A stretch of DNA of 64,000 bases from Fasciola hepatica (Eukaryota > Platyhelminthes > Trematoda > Plagiorchiida > Fasciolidae), in contig CANUEZ040000167.1 in assembly GCA_948099385.1 (NCBI GenBank), positions 1,012,001 through 1,076,000 on the forward strand, read 5' to 3'. The position numbers and the translations under genes are program-made. A model generated the notes under the pieces. It searched no databases and was not told the DNA's origin. It saw only the letters and a list, made by a program, of their open reading frames with translations. Below, piece by piece: positions 35,665-44,938 of this stretch (the stretch's first letter is position 1; each line of letters starts with the position of its first letter).

Positions 35665-36186
35665 TTATTCGAACTGTTTCACAAACCTCCAGTACGTTGA
35701 CGAGCAGCCCGCAGATGACTCCAGTTCCACCCTGGGTAGTTCCAAACGATAATTCACTGCAGGTTTCGCCACTGGAACCAAGCTTGTTGTTCGTGGTGCA
35801 TCGTTCTGCACCTGGCAATCACCTAGGTAACGAGAAAGATGTCCACTGACCATTACTCCACCCTTGACTTCATCTCTGTTGACTAGATCTTCTTCTTCCT
35901 CAGCGAGTGCCAAACGCAGTTTCGCCATTTCCGTCTCATTCCTCACCTGGAGCAGCTTACGTTGCTTATCTAACTCTAATTGATCTGCAACCTGCTTCTC
36001 CTTCAACTCAGCTAACAACAGATCAGCTCTAGCTCTATGGGAAACCGAGCTGACCTTAGAACAACCTGATATACCAGAGCCTGAGCAAAAAACATGACCA
36101 ACACCTACGGGCAAAGGGGTTTGGTTCAACTGCAGGGTATTGTCCTTTGATTTGGAACGGTTTGCCGATTTGCTGCGTAATTTCAT
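35665..36186 (-). pseudogene. BP-C Gag N-terminal part
   Basis: Starting MKLRSKSANRSKSKD, it has a basic N-terminus and then a charged helix (about residues 60-95, RADLLLAELKEKQVADQLEL) likely to form a coiled coil. It ends with the start of the DUF1759-like domain (LPRVELES to FVKQFE). Gag makes the particle that packages element RNA. The stop after FVKQFE replaces an expected tyrosine-like codon. The start lies 32 bases inside the 5' LTR border, as expected. Confidence 0.88.
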
Positions 36187-36218
36187 TTCTCAGCAATTGC
36201 CAAGGATATTGAGTACTG

Positions 36219-36642
36219 TGTAGTCTAGCCACCGGGACGTTCGAGCGACGCATAGCAACCAATTTCGACACAGTTCAAAACAATATCGATTCCAAATAGC
36301 TACGGCACTATATACAACAAATTAATTAATCTTACAATAATCAAACCTCAATAGTATTCCTTCTGGGCGCTTTCGCTCCAAATTGGACAACAAATCAACA
36401 ACTGCAGCTGGGTTACAGCAAAAAATTAGATACAGAAGATGAGATTGCCAAATACAGTCACAACGAAATTCAAGCTGAGCGACTCTCGCTCGAGGCAACG
36501 GTAGGAGTCCGGTTTGTGACAAAGATTTGGATAAATAAAACAAACAATCGGAATTCCAGCAAAGATAGTTCATACGAATGATGAATGTCGTTTGTAATAT
36601 GGATGCTAACGCATGGAACGGGTTTTCTTGAACTCCTTTACA
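36219..36642 (-). repeat. BP-C 5' LTR (424 bp)
   Basis: It pairs with 27,244-27,667. The flanking GGGTG at 36,643 matches 27,239-27,243. Directly inside it the minus strand reads CAGTACTCAATATCC. The bases TACTCA also follow the BP-A and BP-B 5' LTRs. Confidence 0.92.
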
Positions 36643-36740
36643 GGGTGTCTGTCATGGAAGGGGTAAACGTAACCCGCAAACAATCAACATATGAGAAGGT
36701 AGGAGTTGGTATTATAGTCGGAGAGGGGATAGGGATATGA
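36643..36740 (-). pseudogene. NL2 endonuclease, 98-bp middle piece
   Basis: This short strip lies between BP-C and BP-A. On the minus strand it supplies SLSPLSDYNTNSYLLI-like residues and MTDT, which lead straight into LLLGVVYRPP at 27,243 when BP-C is removed. It is the proof that both LTR elements landed in one NL2 copy. Confidence 0.85.
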
Positions 36741-37117
36741 TGTGACACACGTTTGGGCAATGTGTAGCCAAATTCACAACCGATCCCGAAAACAAAACGC
36801 GATTATCCGTGATATTCTACGACACTAGAGTACTGAATGAACAATGACACCGAAAAGATACAAACCTCAATAATGAGATCACAAGGACTCAACAAGCGAG
36901 AAACCGAAGTGCGGTGTGCTAGTAAGGCGGACGTGGGTCACGTAGGTTCAGAACAAGGATATGACAAAGTAGCGCTCTGGGCGCGAACAAACAACAATTG
37001 CTCCATGAAAACAAACAGTTCGTAAAGACATGTCAATAGTTAAGCAAGTGGGTGATGTTAAGGAAAGCACGAAATCGCAAAGGTTTTAGGGGGATATTTC
37101 CACGGCGGGTCGTTACA
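36741..37117 (-). repeat. BP-A 3' LTR (377 bp)
   Basis: It pairs with 55,031-55,384. About 270 bp at the 5' (high-coordinate) side are almost identical, while about 95 bp at the 3' side differ at many positions and in length. It is flanked by TATGA. Confidence 0.9.
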
Positions 37118-37140
37118 CTGCCCACCAAAATCCTCCCGAA
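37118..37140 (-). promoter_or_regulatory. purine-rich motif before the BP-A 3' LTR
   Basis: The minus strand reads GGGAGGATTTTGGTGGGCAG directly before the LTR. This matches the motif in BP-B and BP-C. Confidence 0.65.
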
Positions 37141-37436
37141 TCCTTAGCAGAGTCAAAGGTTTGGTATAAAGGTACTGATTATTCTTACCTGCCCAGGCCC
37201 TGGCGTCAGTGCTCGTGCCTAATGCTTGTCGTCAACATTCCACTCATGGTCGCACCTAATCAGTTGGCCACGCAGACGCGAGACTATTCTACATCTTCCA
37301 CGAGAACAACTGACCGATGGCGAGCGTGAAGGGGAAACATGGATGCCGTCCTTTGAAGAGCCGTCCTGCCCTGGCTGTATGTGCTTGAGTGAGTGTGTGC
37401 GTATGATGTAGTCGCCGCTGCTCCCGCAAAAGACGT

Positions 37437-37690
37437 TTCAGTAACGTCAACAAAAGCGAATTGCGAACACAGTCACGTGTTTGATAGGGGTTACGGGGTA
37501 TAACGTACACTAAGTATGTGTGTATGTGTCTGGATGTACAATGGAATCGCATTTATCACCACATATTGGAAAAACCTTCTGTAACGTCAACAAAAGACAG
37601 TGAGCACTGTAACGTGTTTGACGGAGACCATGTGGTATAACGAGTACAATGTAGGTGAGTGTGCGTCGGGATGTATGATGGTTCAACACG
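37437..37690 (-). repeat. diverged tandem repeats, period about 136 bp
   Basis: Two units share CAGTAACGTCAACAAAAG/CTGTAACGTCAACAAAAG, ACGTGTTTGA, GGTATAACG and GGATGTA in the same order, at 37,437 and 37,573. A partial third unit may lie at 37,375-37,415. They sit between the integrase end and the 3' LTR of BP-A. Confidence 0.7.
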
Positions 37691-37699
37691 TCAGTGTGT

Positions 37700-38110
37700 C
37701 GTAATTGCTTCCATAAATGGGGTTTCTCTACCCACCTCGAAGATGAATGCGAAATAGTCTTCTGGGCCTCAGAGTTATCAGCTTCCTCGCCTTCACTCTT
37801 GAGTAGACTAATACTGCGTATATCACGAATTAGCGCTCCGTTAGCTGTCTTCACCTTCCTCGCTCTTATCATTCCGTCAGTGCCCCTGATGGTTTCCATA
37901 ACCACTCCCAAGGACCAGGTGCTGAAATGTGCTCGTTCGTCTGCGATCATTTCCACATATTCAACCTTGAATGGTCTTGTTTTGACCAGCCACTTCTGTT
38001 GAGTCTGCAAAGCCGGTAGATACTTCTGCATACAGCGCCTCCAGAAAAACTTGACAAGAAAAATTGCCCGCTTCCACCCATGGAGGTAGCTCCCACGAAG
38101 ATTTACCGGC
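37700..38110 (-). pseudogene. BP-A integrase C-terminal domain
   Basis: The minus-strand frame gives MQKYLPALQTQQKWLVKTRP, then FSTWSLGVVMETIRGTDGMI and RARKVKTANGALIRDIRSIS. This is the DUF5641-like tail that follows BEL/Pao integrase cores and matches BP-C in layout. The usual GDVV motif reads EYVEM here. It is joined to the core through decayed sequence with a stop at 38,122. Confidence 0.88.
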
Positions 38111-38121
38111 CCTTGGAAACC

Positions 38122-38707
38122 CTAGCTCGACCTTAACATCAATGAGTTCTTCGGGGTATACGCCAGGTTGGTGGGGTCGCCATTCATTACTGGAACCAGG
38201 GGGCGGTTGTTCAGGATCCGCTCCACCTCAGTCATGACGGTGTTCAGCGTCTCGTCGTCGGGCGGCTGCTGCTCCATGATTGACAGCAATATCCGTCTGG
38301 CGGACCGGATCATGCGTTCCCATATGCCGCCTCGGTGACTGGCCTGTGGGAGGTTGAAATGCCATCGTATGCCGTAGGCCACGGTTCGATTCTGCAGTTC
38401 GTCCCTGTTTATGTTCTTGTGCCAACGCTGCAATTCCCGTTGAGCGCCCACAAAGTTCGATCCATTATCTGAGTATATATCGGCCGGTACGCCTCTTCGG
38501 TTGATAAATCTTTGCAAGGCCCGTAGAAACGAATCGGTCGTCATCGAATGTGCGACTTCTAGGTGTACCGCACGTGATTTCATGCACGTCATGATACATC
38601 CGTATCGCTTTTCTAATCTTTTCCCGCACTTGATCCACAAGGGCCCGAAATAGTCCAACCCGGTGTCACTGAACGGCCACCAGCCCATAGTCACCCTGCA
38701 TTCTGGT
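38122..38707 (-). pseudogene. BP-A integrase catalytic core
   Basis: The core reads ECRVTMGWWPF, TGLDYFGPLW (first catalytic D), DIYSDNGSNFVGA (second D) and HRGGIWERM (E), ending at NNRPLVPVMNGDPTN. All three catalytic residues are present. The reading begins exactly at the BP-B border. Across that insert the frame continues from KQLMVPLP at 42,811, so the zinc-binding N-terminus lies on the far side. A stop at 38,122 ends the frame before the C-terminal domain. Confidence 0.93.
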
Positions 38708-39066
38708 TGTAAGTCGAATCTCGCAAATCGAGCAACGCGTAGCCAATTCAAACGAATCCCAAAACCAGAACAAGATTGATTCGTTGTTTCTACGGTACTA
38801 AATTGAAATGCACAAAGGATACAAATATATACGAACCTCAAGTATGCGGCCAAATAGACTTCACAGTAAAACCCAAAGGTCCAAAGCCCCGTGGCTCAAG
38901 CACGACAGTCAGAAACGGTTCAAGGCCAAATTCAAATGTCTCACATGGATAAACAAACGTGAAAATGTGTGGTGTATGAGCGAGCTTTCCAAGATAATGT
39001 TAAATATAGTCAAATTCACAAAGCACGTTGAACATTTAGAAGGATTTTCAGTATTCGTTCGTTACA
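38708..39066 (-). repeat. BP-B 3' LTR (359 bp)
   Basis: I find no difference from 42,452-42,810 when reading them side by side. On the minus strand it runs TGTAACGAACG to CGACTTACA. The plus-strand open frame inside it is repeated in the other LTR and is not a gene. Confidence 0.95.
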
Positions 39067-39090
39067 CCGCCGGCCAAAATCCTTCCGCGA
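39067..39090 (-). promoter_or_regulatory. purine-rich motif before the BP-B 3' LTR
   Basis: The minus strand reads GGAAGGATTTTGGCCGGCGG directly before the LTR. It is the same motif as in the other BEL/Pao elements here, the likely plus-strand primer. Confidence 0.65.
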
Positions 39091-39881
39091 AAATGGTTGT
39101 CTAAGGTTCAGGAAGGGGTCATGATTCTCACCCTATCTACCTTTTACTTATTGTCAGTGCCTGTGGATACTAACTTCCTGTGTTATCTGAACGTGAAACA
39201 GGTTTTTGCCGTAGTCATCATCGCACAATCCATAAGGAATCAATTCCAAATCCCGCTGCACAACTTGAGATTGACATATTCACCAGGAAACCGGCGCATA
39301 TATTCAGACGCACGATGAAGATGAAGGCTTCGCAGAGTGAAGTGTTTCGCCGCACGAAATAAGTCTAAGCATCACAAGCAGTAACCCATTGCAGCAACTG
39401 GTTAGACTAATTTTGTTTACAAGCTTGAGCGCAGAAGTTGAACGCAGGTGCAACGCCTAATGAGATATCGCGTAAAATTGACAGGTCACGAACCAGTGGA
39501 ATTACATAAAATTAACGCACCAAATCTTCCGAAAGAAATGAAAACCGGTTTCTGATTATGAATAAATTTCGAAAACAAGTGTACGGCGGACAGTATCGAA
39601 ATACACATGAACACGGAGATTGATCGAATACTGGCATCTATCAGAGTATTTCAAAGTTTTTCTGTGCACAAAATATGTGACAATCAATATTGTATAAAAT
39701 GTAAATAAATGTTCTTCTTTAAAGATAATAATAGTTTCACAATGTGCTCGCAGCTAGTATGCCTCACCTGAACTGTTCAAGTGAAATACTGGTGAATTTC
39801 TCCTCTTCACCTATGTGCACGCTAGATAGAAACTGGAACTAAGTACATTTGCAACCTTTCAGAAAAAATGGGTCCAGTTGA
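39091..39881 (-). other. BP-B non-coding 3' interior
   Basis: About 0.8 kb between the Gag-protease stop and the purine motif has no coding frame I can assign. It is AT-rich. In BP-A the matching place follows the integrase tail, so this may be the remnant of the original 3' UTR kept by the internal deletion. Confidence 0.6.
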
Positions 39882-42413
39882 TTAGTTGTAGGGCATGAAA
39901 TGCAATAAAGTGCTGAGTAACTCGGAGCGAGGCGATCTGCGAGCTACTTTGTCCTTTGTATGTGGTTTCGAGCTCGCATCATCAACATTTTCCTCGCTGT
40001 TTCCTGCTACGAGTGGATTAACTCTCTGATGCCTCGAACACGTTCTTCGTTTCTTCCGTTTCCTGTAATGTAACACAACTGTAGGATCTGTCCAATAGGC
40101 AAGGCTCAGTTCGGCGGTGGTGCAGTTCTCTATCAGCATTCGTGCTACCTTAAAACCCAATACCAGTGCAGTCGTTTTGAGCTCGTTTAGGGATACTGAC
40201 TTCAGCTCAGCAATTTTTGTTTTGGCAAAGGGTACTTTGTTTCGCCGCCGGCCATGCAGTTCCACCCAGGTACCGTACACTGTCACTGGGTCGGCAAATT
40301 TCAAGCTGCTTTGGGTGACCTGCTGGTGTCCTTTTTTGAGATATTTCAAAAGCCCCTGGGCAACTTCTCCTTTTCTCAATAAGTGACTTGACGGTGGTCT
40401 CTCGGGTATAGCAACTTCATGTTGCCCACTGTGAAGTCCCGTCTTTGAATTCGCCATCGAAAGCGCCGGCTGATCCTTCGAGTGAACTTCGCTTTCCTGA
40501 GATGGACCGTTGGATTCAATATCGAAAGGCTGATCGTGTTCTACAGAGGCACTTCTCTCAGCAACATTTGAGCAATTTATTGATGCCGATTGTTGAAGTT
40601 CGCTCGTCAGGGGTCCGAGAAGTGTCCAGCCTAGTATCGTTCGCGTAGCGAATGGTTCTTTTCGATTGCTTATGCTCTGTTCAAGCACCCAGTGAGCCTC
40701 TGGTACATTGCATCCAATTAGTATGTCGACGTGGGGGCTAGAAACTTCTTCGAACTCTATGTCCCTGAGATGAGACCATCTCTTGGCGATCGATCTAACA
40801 GAGTCGACTGGTCTCATTGGCAAGCTGTCTATTGCAAAAGCTTCCGGAATTTCTACGGTCCCCTCATCAGATAAAGACGTTAACTGCAGGGTCAGCCTCT
40901 TAGAATTGCTAACATGACCCCCTGCAATCGTGCTGATAGTGAGCGAGGTAGGCTCGCCTACTAGTTCACAGCTTTCTACAAGCTCGCGAGTAATCAGCGA
41001 GGTATCCGACCCCGTGTCCAAAAATGCATTGACCCTCCTCAGTCCTTTAGGTGTCACGATACCGACAGGTACGATGCCTAATCTTGCCGGTTTGAAATCA
41101 TCATGTCCCGTTGAACAGACAATTTTGGGTTCATCTGGCTGAATAGGTCTATTGTTGAGAAGGCCATGCAGTAACCAGTGATGATTACCCAAGCATCCGT
41201 CTTGGTTGCATTTCACTCTTAAGCTGCATTCTGAGGCTCGATGAGAGTTGTTCAAACACATAAAGCATGAGCCAATCCTTTTTACCGCGCACCACCGATC
41301 GGGTACACTCATCCCATGAAAGGTCGGACAATCTGGTAACCGATGCAGGGAGTTGCATAGCTTGCATTCAGCTGACCTCTCGGGTTCTTGACTTATCATG
41401 TGCATGTTAGCCAAAGACTGGGTTTGGTTACAGTCCTTCTCCACAATTCGAGATGTTGGTTCCCTTCGCGCCAGTCTGCAACTTTCGCGTACGATTTGTC
41501 CAAATCGGCTGTTGGCGATACGGGATTGACGACCTATGAACTCCGTCAAATCGTTGAACGTAGATTCCCGCTCAAGCATATTTATTTTTTCAGCTTCCTC
41601 TGCCCATCGGCTCTGTAAATCAATAGATAGACATCGGACAATGCATTCCTGTGTGTGCAATGCATTCAGATCAGACTGGTATCCTAAGTGCTCCAGTGCT
41701 ATGCTGCAATTCTGCATTTTTATCACCAAACTCGACAGTGATTCAGCCTTGCCCTCAGTCCTTTTCGCCTCCAATAAAACACTATCAATTAGGCTTCTAG
41801 CCACCTTGAATGGTTGTCCAAACAAATCTTTCAGGATTCTGCGCGCCCTGATGTACCCCATCGGTGGATCAAGCATCGCGCAGCCTTCGATAGCACTTTT
41901 GGCTCTCCCACGACAGTAATGTAATAAATACAAAAACCTTTGACCAGGATCTGCAACTTTGCACTCAACAAAATTTTCGAACTGTTTCATGAATATACAG
42001 TATTGCTCGGGGTGCCCGTCGAAGTGGGACAGCTCCACTCTCGGCAGGTCAAGAGCCAAAACCTCGGTAGTTTCAGGCTGTCTCAGGGGTTTATATTCGT
42101 CGATCACAGTGCCTTTTCGATGTTGACATTGTGAACTACGTGGACTCTTTGCTGGCTCTCTGAGACCAGTTCCTTGTGTAAGGGGCTCTGCTTCCTTTCT
42201 GGCTAACCGCAGCTCGTTTTCTAATTCTATTACTCTCATTCTATAAGTACTAATATCGTCAAACGCATCGCGGTTAGAAATATATGACCTGGCACTGACA
42301 GAGCTAGTAAACTTAGTATTATCTAGAGAATCAATAACACCCGAACCATCCCCAGAGACTTGCCGAGTTATTTCCTGTTGTCTCAAAATGTCCTTGCTTC
42401 CTCGTCTGGGCAT
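39882..42413 (-). CDS. BP-B Gag-protease polyprotein with RNase H remnant
   Basis: This is an 843-codon uninterrupted frame. I chose the ATG at 42,413 (MPRRGSKD) because BP-A starts MPREGSK at the same place. The open frame reaches 42,479, but those codons lie partly in the LTR. A helical stretch (about codons 55-80) precedes a DUF1759-like Gag domain (LPRVELSHFDGHPEQYC onward). Zinc knuckles follow, including CFMCLNNSHRASEC of the CX2CX4HX4C form. The aspartic protease has FLDTGSDTSLI and ends CNVPEAHWVLEQ. After the linker the RT is absent, and the reading passes to AKTKIAELKSV and YWTDPTVVLHY, a scrap of RNase H. It could still make particles and protease. Confidence 0.93.
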   Translation of the reverse strand: MPRRGSKDILRQQEITRQVSGDGSGVIDSLDNTKFTSSVSARSYISNRDAFDDISTYRMRVIELENELRLARKEAEPLTQGTGLREPAKSPRSSQCQHRKGTVIDEYKPLRQPETTEVLALDLPRVELSHFDGHPEQYCIFMKQFENFVECKVADPGQRFLYLLHYCRGRAKSAIEGCAMLDPPMGYIRARRILKDLFGQPFKVARSLIDSVLLEAKRTEGKAESLSSLVIKMQNCSIALEHLGYQSDLNALHTQECIVRCLSIDLQSRWAEEAEKINMLERESTFNDLTEFIGRQSRIANSRFGQIVRESCRLARREPTSRIVEKDCNQTQSLANMHMISQEPERSAECKLCNSLHRLPDCPTFHGMSVPDRWCAVKRIGSCFMCLNNSHRASECSLRVKCNQDGCLGNHHWLLHGLLNNRPIQPDEPKIVCSTGHDDFKPARLGIVPVGIVTPKGLRRVNAFLDTGSDTSLITRELVESCELVGEPTSLTISTIAGGHVSNSKRLTLQLTSLSDEGTVEIPEAFAIDSLPMRPVDSVRSIAKRWSHLRDIEFEEVSSPHVDILIGCNVPEAHWVLEQSISNRKEPFATRTILGWTLLGPLTSELQQSASINCSNVAERSASVEHDQPFDIESNGPSQESEVHSKDQPALSMANSKTGLHSGQHEVAIPERPPSSHLLRKGEVAQGLLKYLKKGHQQVTQSSLKFADPVTVYGTWVELHGRRRNKVPFAKTKIAELKSVSLNELKTTALVLGFKVARMLIENCTTAELSLAYWTDPTVVLHYRKRKKRRTCSRHQRVNPLVAGNSEENVDDASSKPHTKDKVARRSPRSELLSTLLHFMPYN

Positions 42414-42451
42414 TTCCAATGAGTTTTCTTGTCCAGGTTCCACTTGAGTAC

Positions 42452-42810
42452 TGTAAGTCGAATCTCGCAAATCGAGCAACGCGTAGCCAATTCAAACGAA
42501 TCCCAAAACCAGAACAAGATTGATTCGTTGTTTCTACGGTACTAAATTGAAATGCACAAAGGATACAAATATATACGAACCTCAAGTATGCGGCCAAATA
42601 GACTTCACAGTAAAACCCAAAGGTCCAAAGCCCCGTGGCTCAAGCACGACAGTCAGAAACGGTTCAAGGCCAAATTCAAATGTCTCACATGGATAAACAA
42701 ACGTGAAAATGTGTGGTGTATGAGCGAGCTTTCCAAGATAATGTTAAATATAGTCAAATTCACAAAGCACGTTGAACATTTAGAAGGATTTTCAGTATTC
42801 GTTCGTTACA
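42452..42810 (-). repeat. BP-B 5' LTR (359 bp)
   Basis: It pairs with 38,708-39,066. Inside it the minus strand continues GTACTCAAGTGGAACCTGG, the likely primer-binding area. Outside it CTGGT is the target duplication. Confidence 0.95.
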
Positions 42811-44056
42811 CTGGTAGTGGGACCATGAGTTGTTTGTCCGCCGTGGCATCGCGTCTCCTACATTGCACACAACGTCGAATTACGCGTTTCACAGTCGCTC
42901 TTCCTCTCAGCAACAAAGGCGCCTTCGGATGACGTTCGTCTGATGACTTTCCTCGGCATGTCCCTCCACGGTGGAAATGTGTTGGATCATTAGCTCTTCT
43001 ACAGGCTGTCGAGACGGCAGCAGTATAGGATACTTTGTGTCGAAAGTCAGGTGGGCGTTGGCCAGCCTACCATCCACCCGCAGCAGTCCGTTGATGAGTT
43101 TGGGGTTTGAACGCTTCAGTTCGCTTCTTGGAGATGATATTTTTTGTTTATTGGTCCAATTTCTTCCGCTCTCTCGAGCTCTTGGGCGAAAGCCTCGCGT
43201 TGTATCATTCCGAAAATATCGTATTCTGCAGCTTGTAGCTCATCGGGACTTATCTGGCCGACCCGTATCCGGCTTGAATGGCGTAGCCCTTTCATGACCA
43301 GTAGATTTCTCCTGAAGCTGGCTAACCAGCCTAAAGCAAGAGGCATCTTCATCCAGGAAGAAAACCTGACCAATCGCGATAAAATGGATGTCGCTTCAAC
43401 GACTTTGGCTGCTATCAGTACGCCTTTGACCTCCAGTTCTACTTCCGAAGAGGGTTTCAATTCGAACACGCGCCAGTCCTTTTTGGGCAAGTGCAGGAAG
43501 TTTGGCCCTCTCGTCCACGTGTCCAGTTGCCTGAAGTTGTTCGCACCTCGGGAGCACAGGTCGGCTGTATTATCGCCAGACCTGACATGATTCCACTGGT
43601 GCGTGTATGATTCATCGTGGATAATCGTGAGTCGGTCAGCAACGAAGCCACTAAATCGGCTTCGGACGTTGGTACTGTAGTAAAGTACTACCGTTGAATC
43701 CGTCCAGAAGCTTACCGACCAAATAGAGATCGAAACATCTCTTCATAGCTTGCACCACCCTGACTGCTAACACCGCTGCGCTGAGTTCAAGGCGTGGGAT
43801 CGAGACCGACTACAGTGGAGCGACGCGGGCTTTAGCAAATAGGATCCCCGTAGTACATTTTCCATCTCCTGTGCACCACCGTCCGTAACCTACTTCGGAT
43901 GCATCGGAAAAGGCATGTAGTTCTCCAGTCCGCGTTGTAAGACCAGGAGTCAAACATCGTGGAATCCCTATGTCCCCTAATTTCTTCAAGGTGTTCAAAA
44001 ATTCTTCCAAATCCAGCCCGTCATCTCGGTCCAGTGACTGGCCCCAATCAACTTTA
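42811..44056 (-). pseudogene. BP-A RNase H, linker and integrase N-terminus
   Basis: From high to low coordinates: LHAFSDASEVGYG (RNase H, 43,900), ILFAKARVAPL, then a frame change after a stop at 43,810. SGDNTADLCSRGANN lies at about 43,560, followed by the linker WRVFELKPSSEVELEVKGVL (43,470). The zinc-binding integrase start and KQLMVPLP end at the BP-B border (42,811). Several frame changes and stops separate these blocks. In RNase H the residues after VGYG are disturbed by a frameshift. Confidence 0.85.
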
Positions 44057-44921
44057 TTACGGCACAGCCGCTGCAGACATCTTTCCTGGTAGCAGCCAGG
44101 AAGAGACGAAACCGAGCGTGTCGAACGGACCAGAGACAGTGGACAGTATGCCTCGACGGGTTACGGACAACTTTGGAACGTTTAGCTCGAAAACAAAGTC
44201 GTCCGCCTCCGCGTCCCGTTCTATTCCTAAAGTGCGTTCAGTAGGGAGTGAAGAGCCGTCCAAATCTCTAACTTTTTTGGCCTTCTGGTGGTAAGGAATG
44301 ACCTGTAGCTTTTCTGGAGCGTTCGACACCCATTTTGTTAGGTGGGAGCAGCCCTCCTCCAGCAATCTTGTCAGGCCTCCGAACAGCACTGGAGCTGATT
44401 CTATATCATCGAAAGATCCAAGATAGTCGTCGACGTAGAAATTCCCGCTGACGCTATCTACTACCGACAGATGGACCAGACCTCCATGTTCGTTCGCAGC
44501 TTCCCGAAGGGCGTAGTTCTCGCAGAACTGTGACGATATGGCTCCGAAGGGGTAGACGGTCATCCTATAATTTACCACTGCGTTGTCCTAGTCGTTCTCT
44601 TCCCATCACAGAAAAAGCAGTGTATCATGTTCTCCCACCGGAATCTTCACCTGATGAAACATTTCCCCAATGTCGGCAGACAAAGCCACTTTACCCACTC
44701 TGAAACGGCACAAAACGTCGATTAGTGGTGTGGTCCAGTCAGATCATTATAGTAGGCGATCGTTTAACGACTTACCCTGGAACTTGGCCGCACAGTCCAA
44801 AACCACCCGCAGTCTTTCGGGTTTCTTGGGGTTGATAACCGGGTGGTGAGGTAGATACCAGATACCTTTTCGGCCGTCGGTGTTGGCAGGCACCTTTTCA
44901 ACGTAGCCAAGGGCTTTTTTT
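44057..44921 (-). pseudogene. BP-A reverse transcriptase
   Basis: The start, [20 protein letters not shown] and [19 protein letters not shown], lies right at the border of the NL1 insertion (44,921). After a frame-broken motif A region (about 44,590-44,760) the frame is open from 44,578: VNYRMTVYPFGAISSQF (motif B) and GNFYVDDYLGSF (motif C, YVDD). The thumb runs to 44,057 (RRGILSTVSGPFDTLGFVS). The motif A segment reads only in shifted frames, so the enzyme is inactive. Confidence 0.9.
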
Positions 44922-44922
44922 T

Positions 44923-44938
44923 AATAATAATAATAATT
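44923..44938 (-). repeat. ATT microsatellite tail of full-length NL1
   Basis: About five ATT units (AAT on the plus strand) follow the terminus GAAATATACA on the minus strand. An A-run joins it to BP-A sequence. Confidence 0.9.

Larger units (their letters stand above)
27244..36642 (-). mobile_element. BP-C, BEL/Pao LTR retrotransposon, inactive
   Basis: Two 424-bp LTRs (TGT...ACA) flank gag, protease, RT, RNase H and integrase in the order typical of BEL/Pao, all on the minus strand. The 5-bp target duplication GGGTG is at 27,239-27,243 and 36,643-36,647. The insertion site is inside the NL2 endonuclease. The LTRs differ at about a dozen positions by eye, and the coding region has stops, frameshifts and a 2.9-kb insertion at 28,326-31,242. 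It is therefore an old, dead copy. Confidence 0.93.
38708..42810 (-). mobile_element. BP-B, young non-autonomous BEL/Pao element
   Basis: Two 359-bp LTRs, which I read as identical, flank a 3.4-kb interior. The target duplication is CTGGT (38,703-38,707 and 42,811-42,815), inside BP-A integrase. The interior has one long open frame for Gag, zinc knuckles and protease with a short RNase H remnant. RT and integrase are missing. The LTR start TGTAACGA and the purine motif resemble BP-A. Identical LTRs imply recent movement, so enzymes must have come from another copy. Confidence 0.95.

Noticed and set aside
36837..37025. 62-codon plus-strand frame, identical at 55,104-55,292
   Set aside because: It lies inside the two BP-A LTRs. 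The match reflects LTR duplication and not a gene pair.
38808..39104. 98-codon plus-strand frame beginning like the one at 42,552-42,932
   Set aside because: Shared part is the BP-B LTR. The frames diverge as soon as the LTR ends.
39091..39881. envelope-like third ORF in BP-B
   Set aside because: No open frame of useful length, signal peptide or membrane segment on the element strand.
43144..43590. 148-codon plus-strand frame
   Set aside because: Antisense shadow of the BP-A RNase H-integrase linker, which carries the real motifs.
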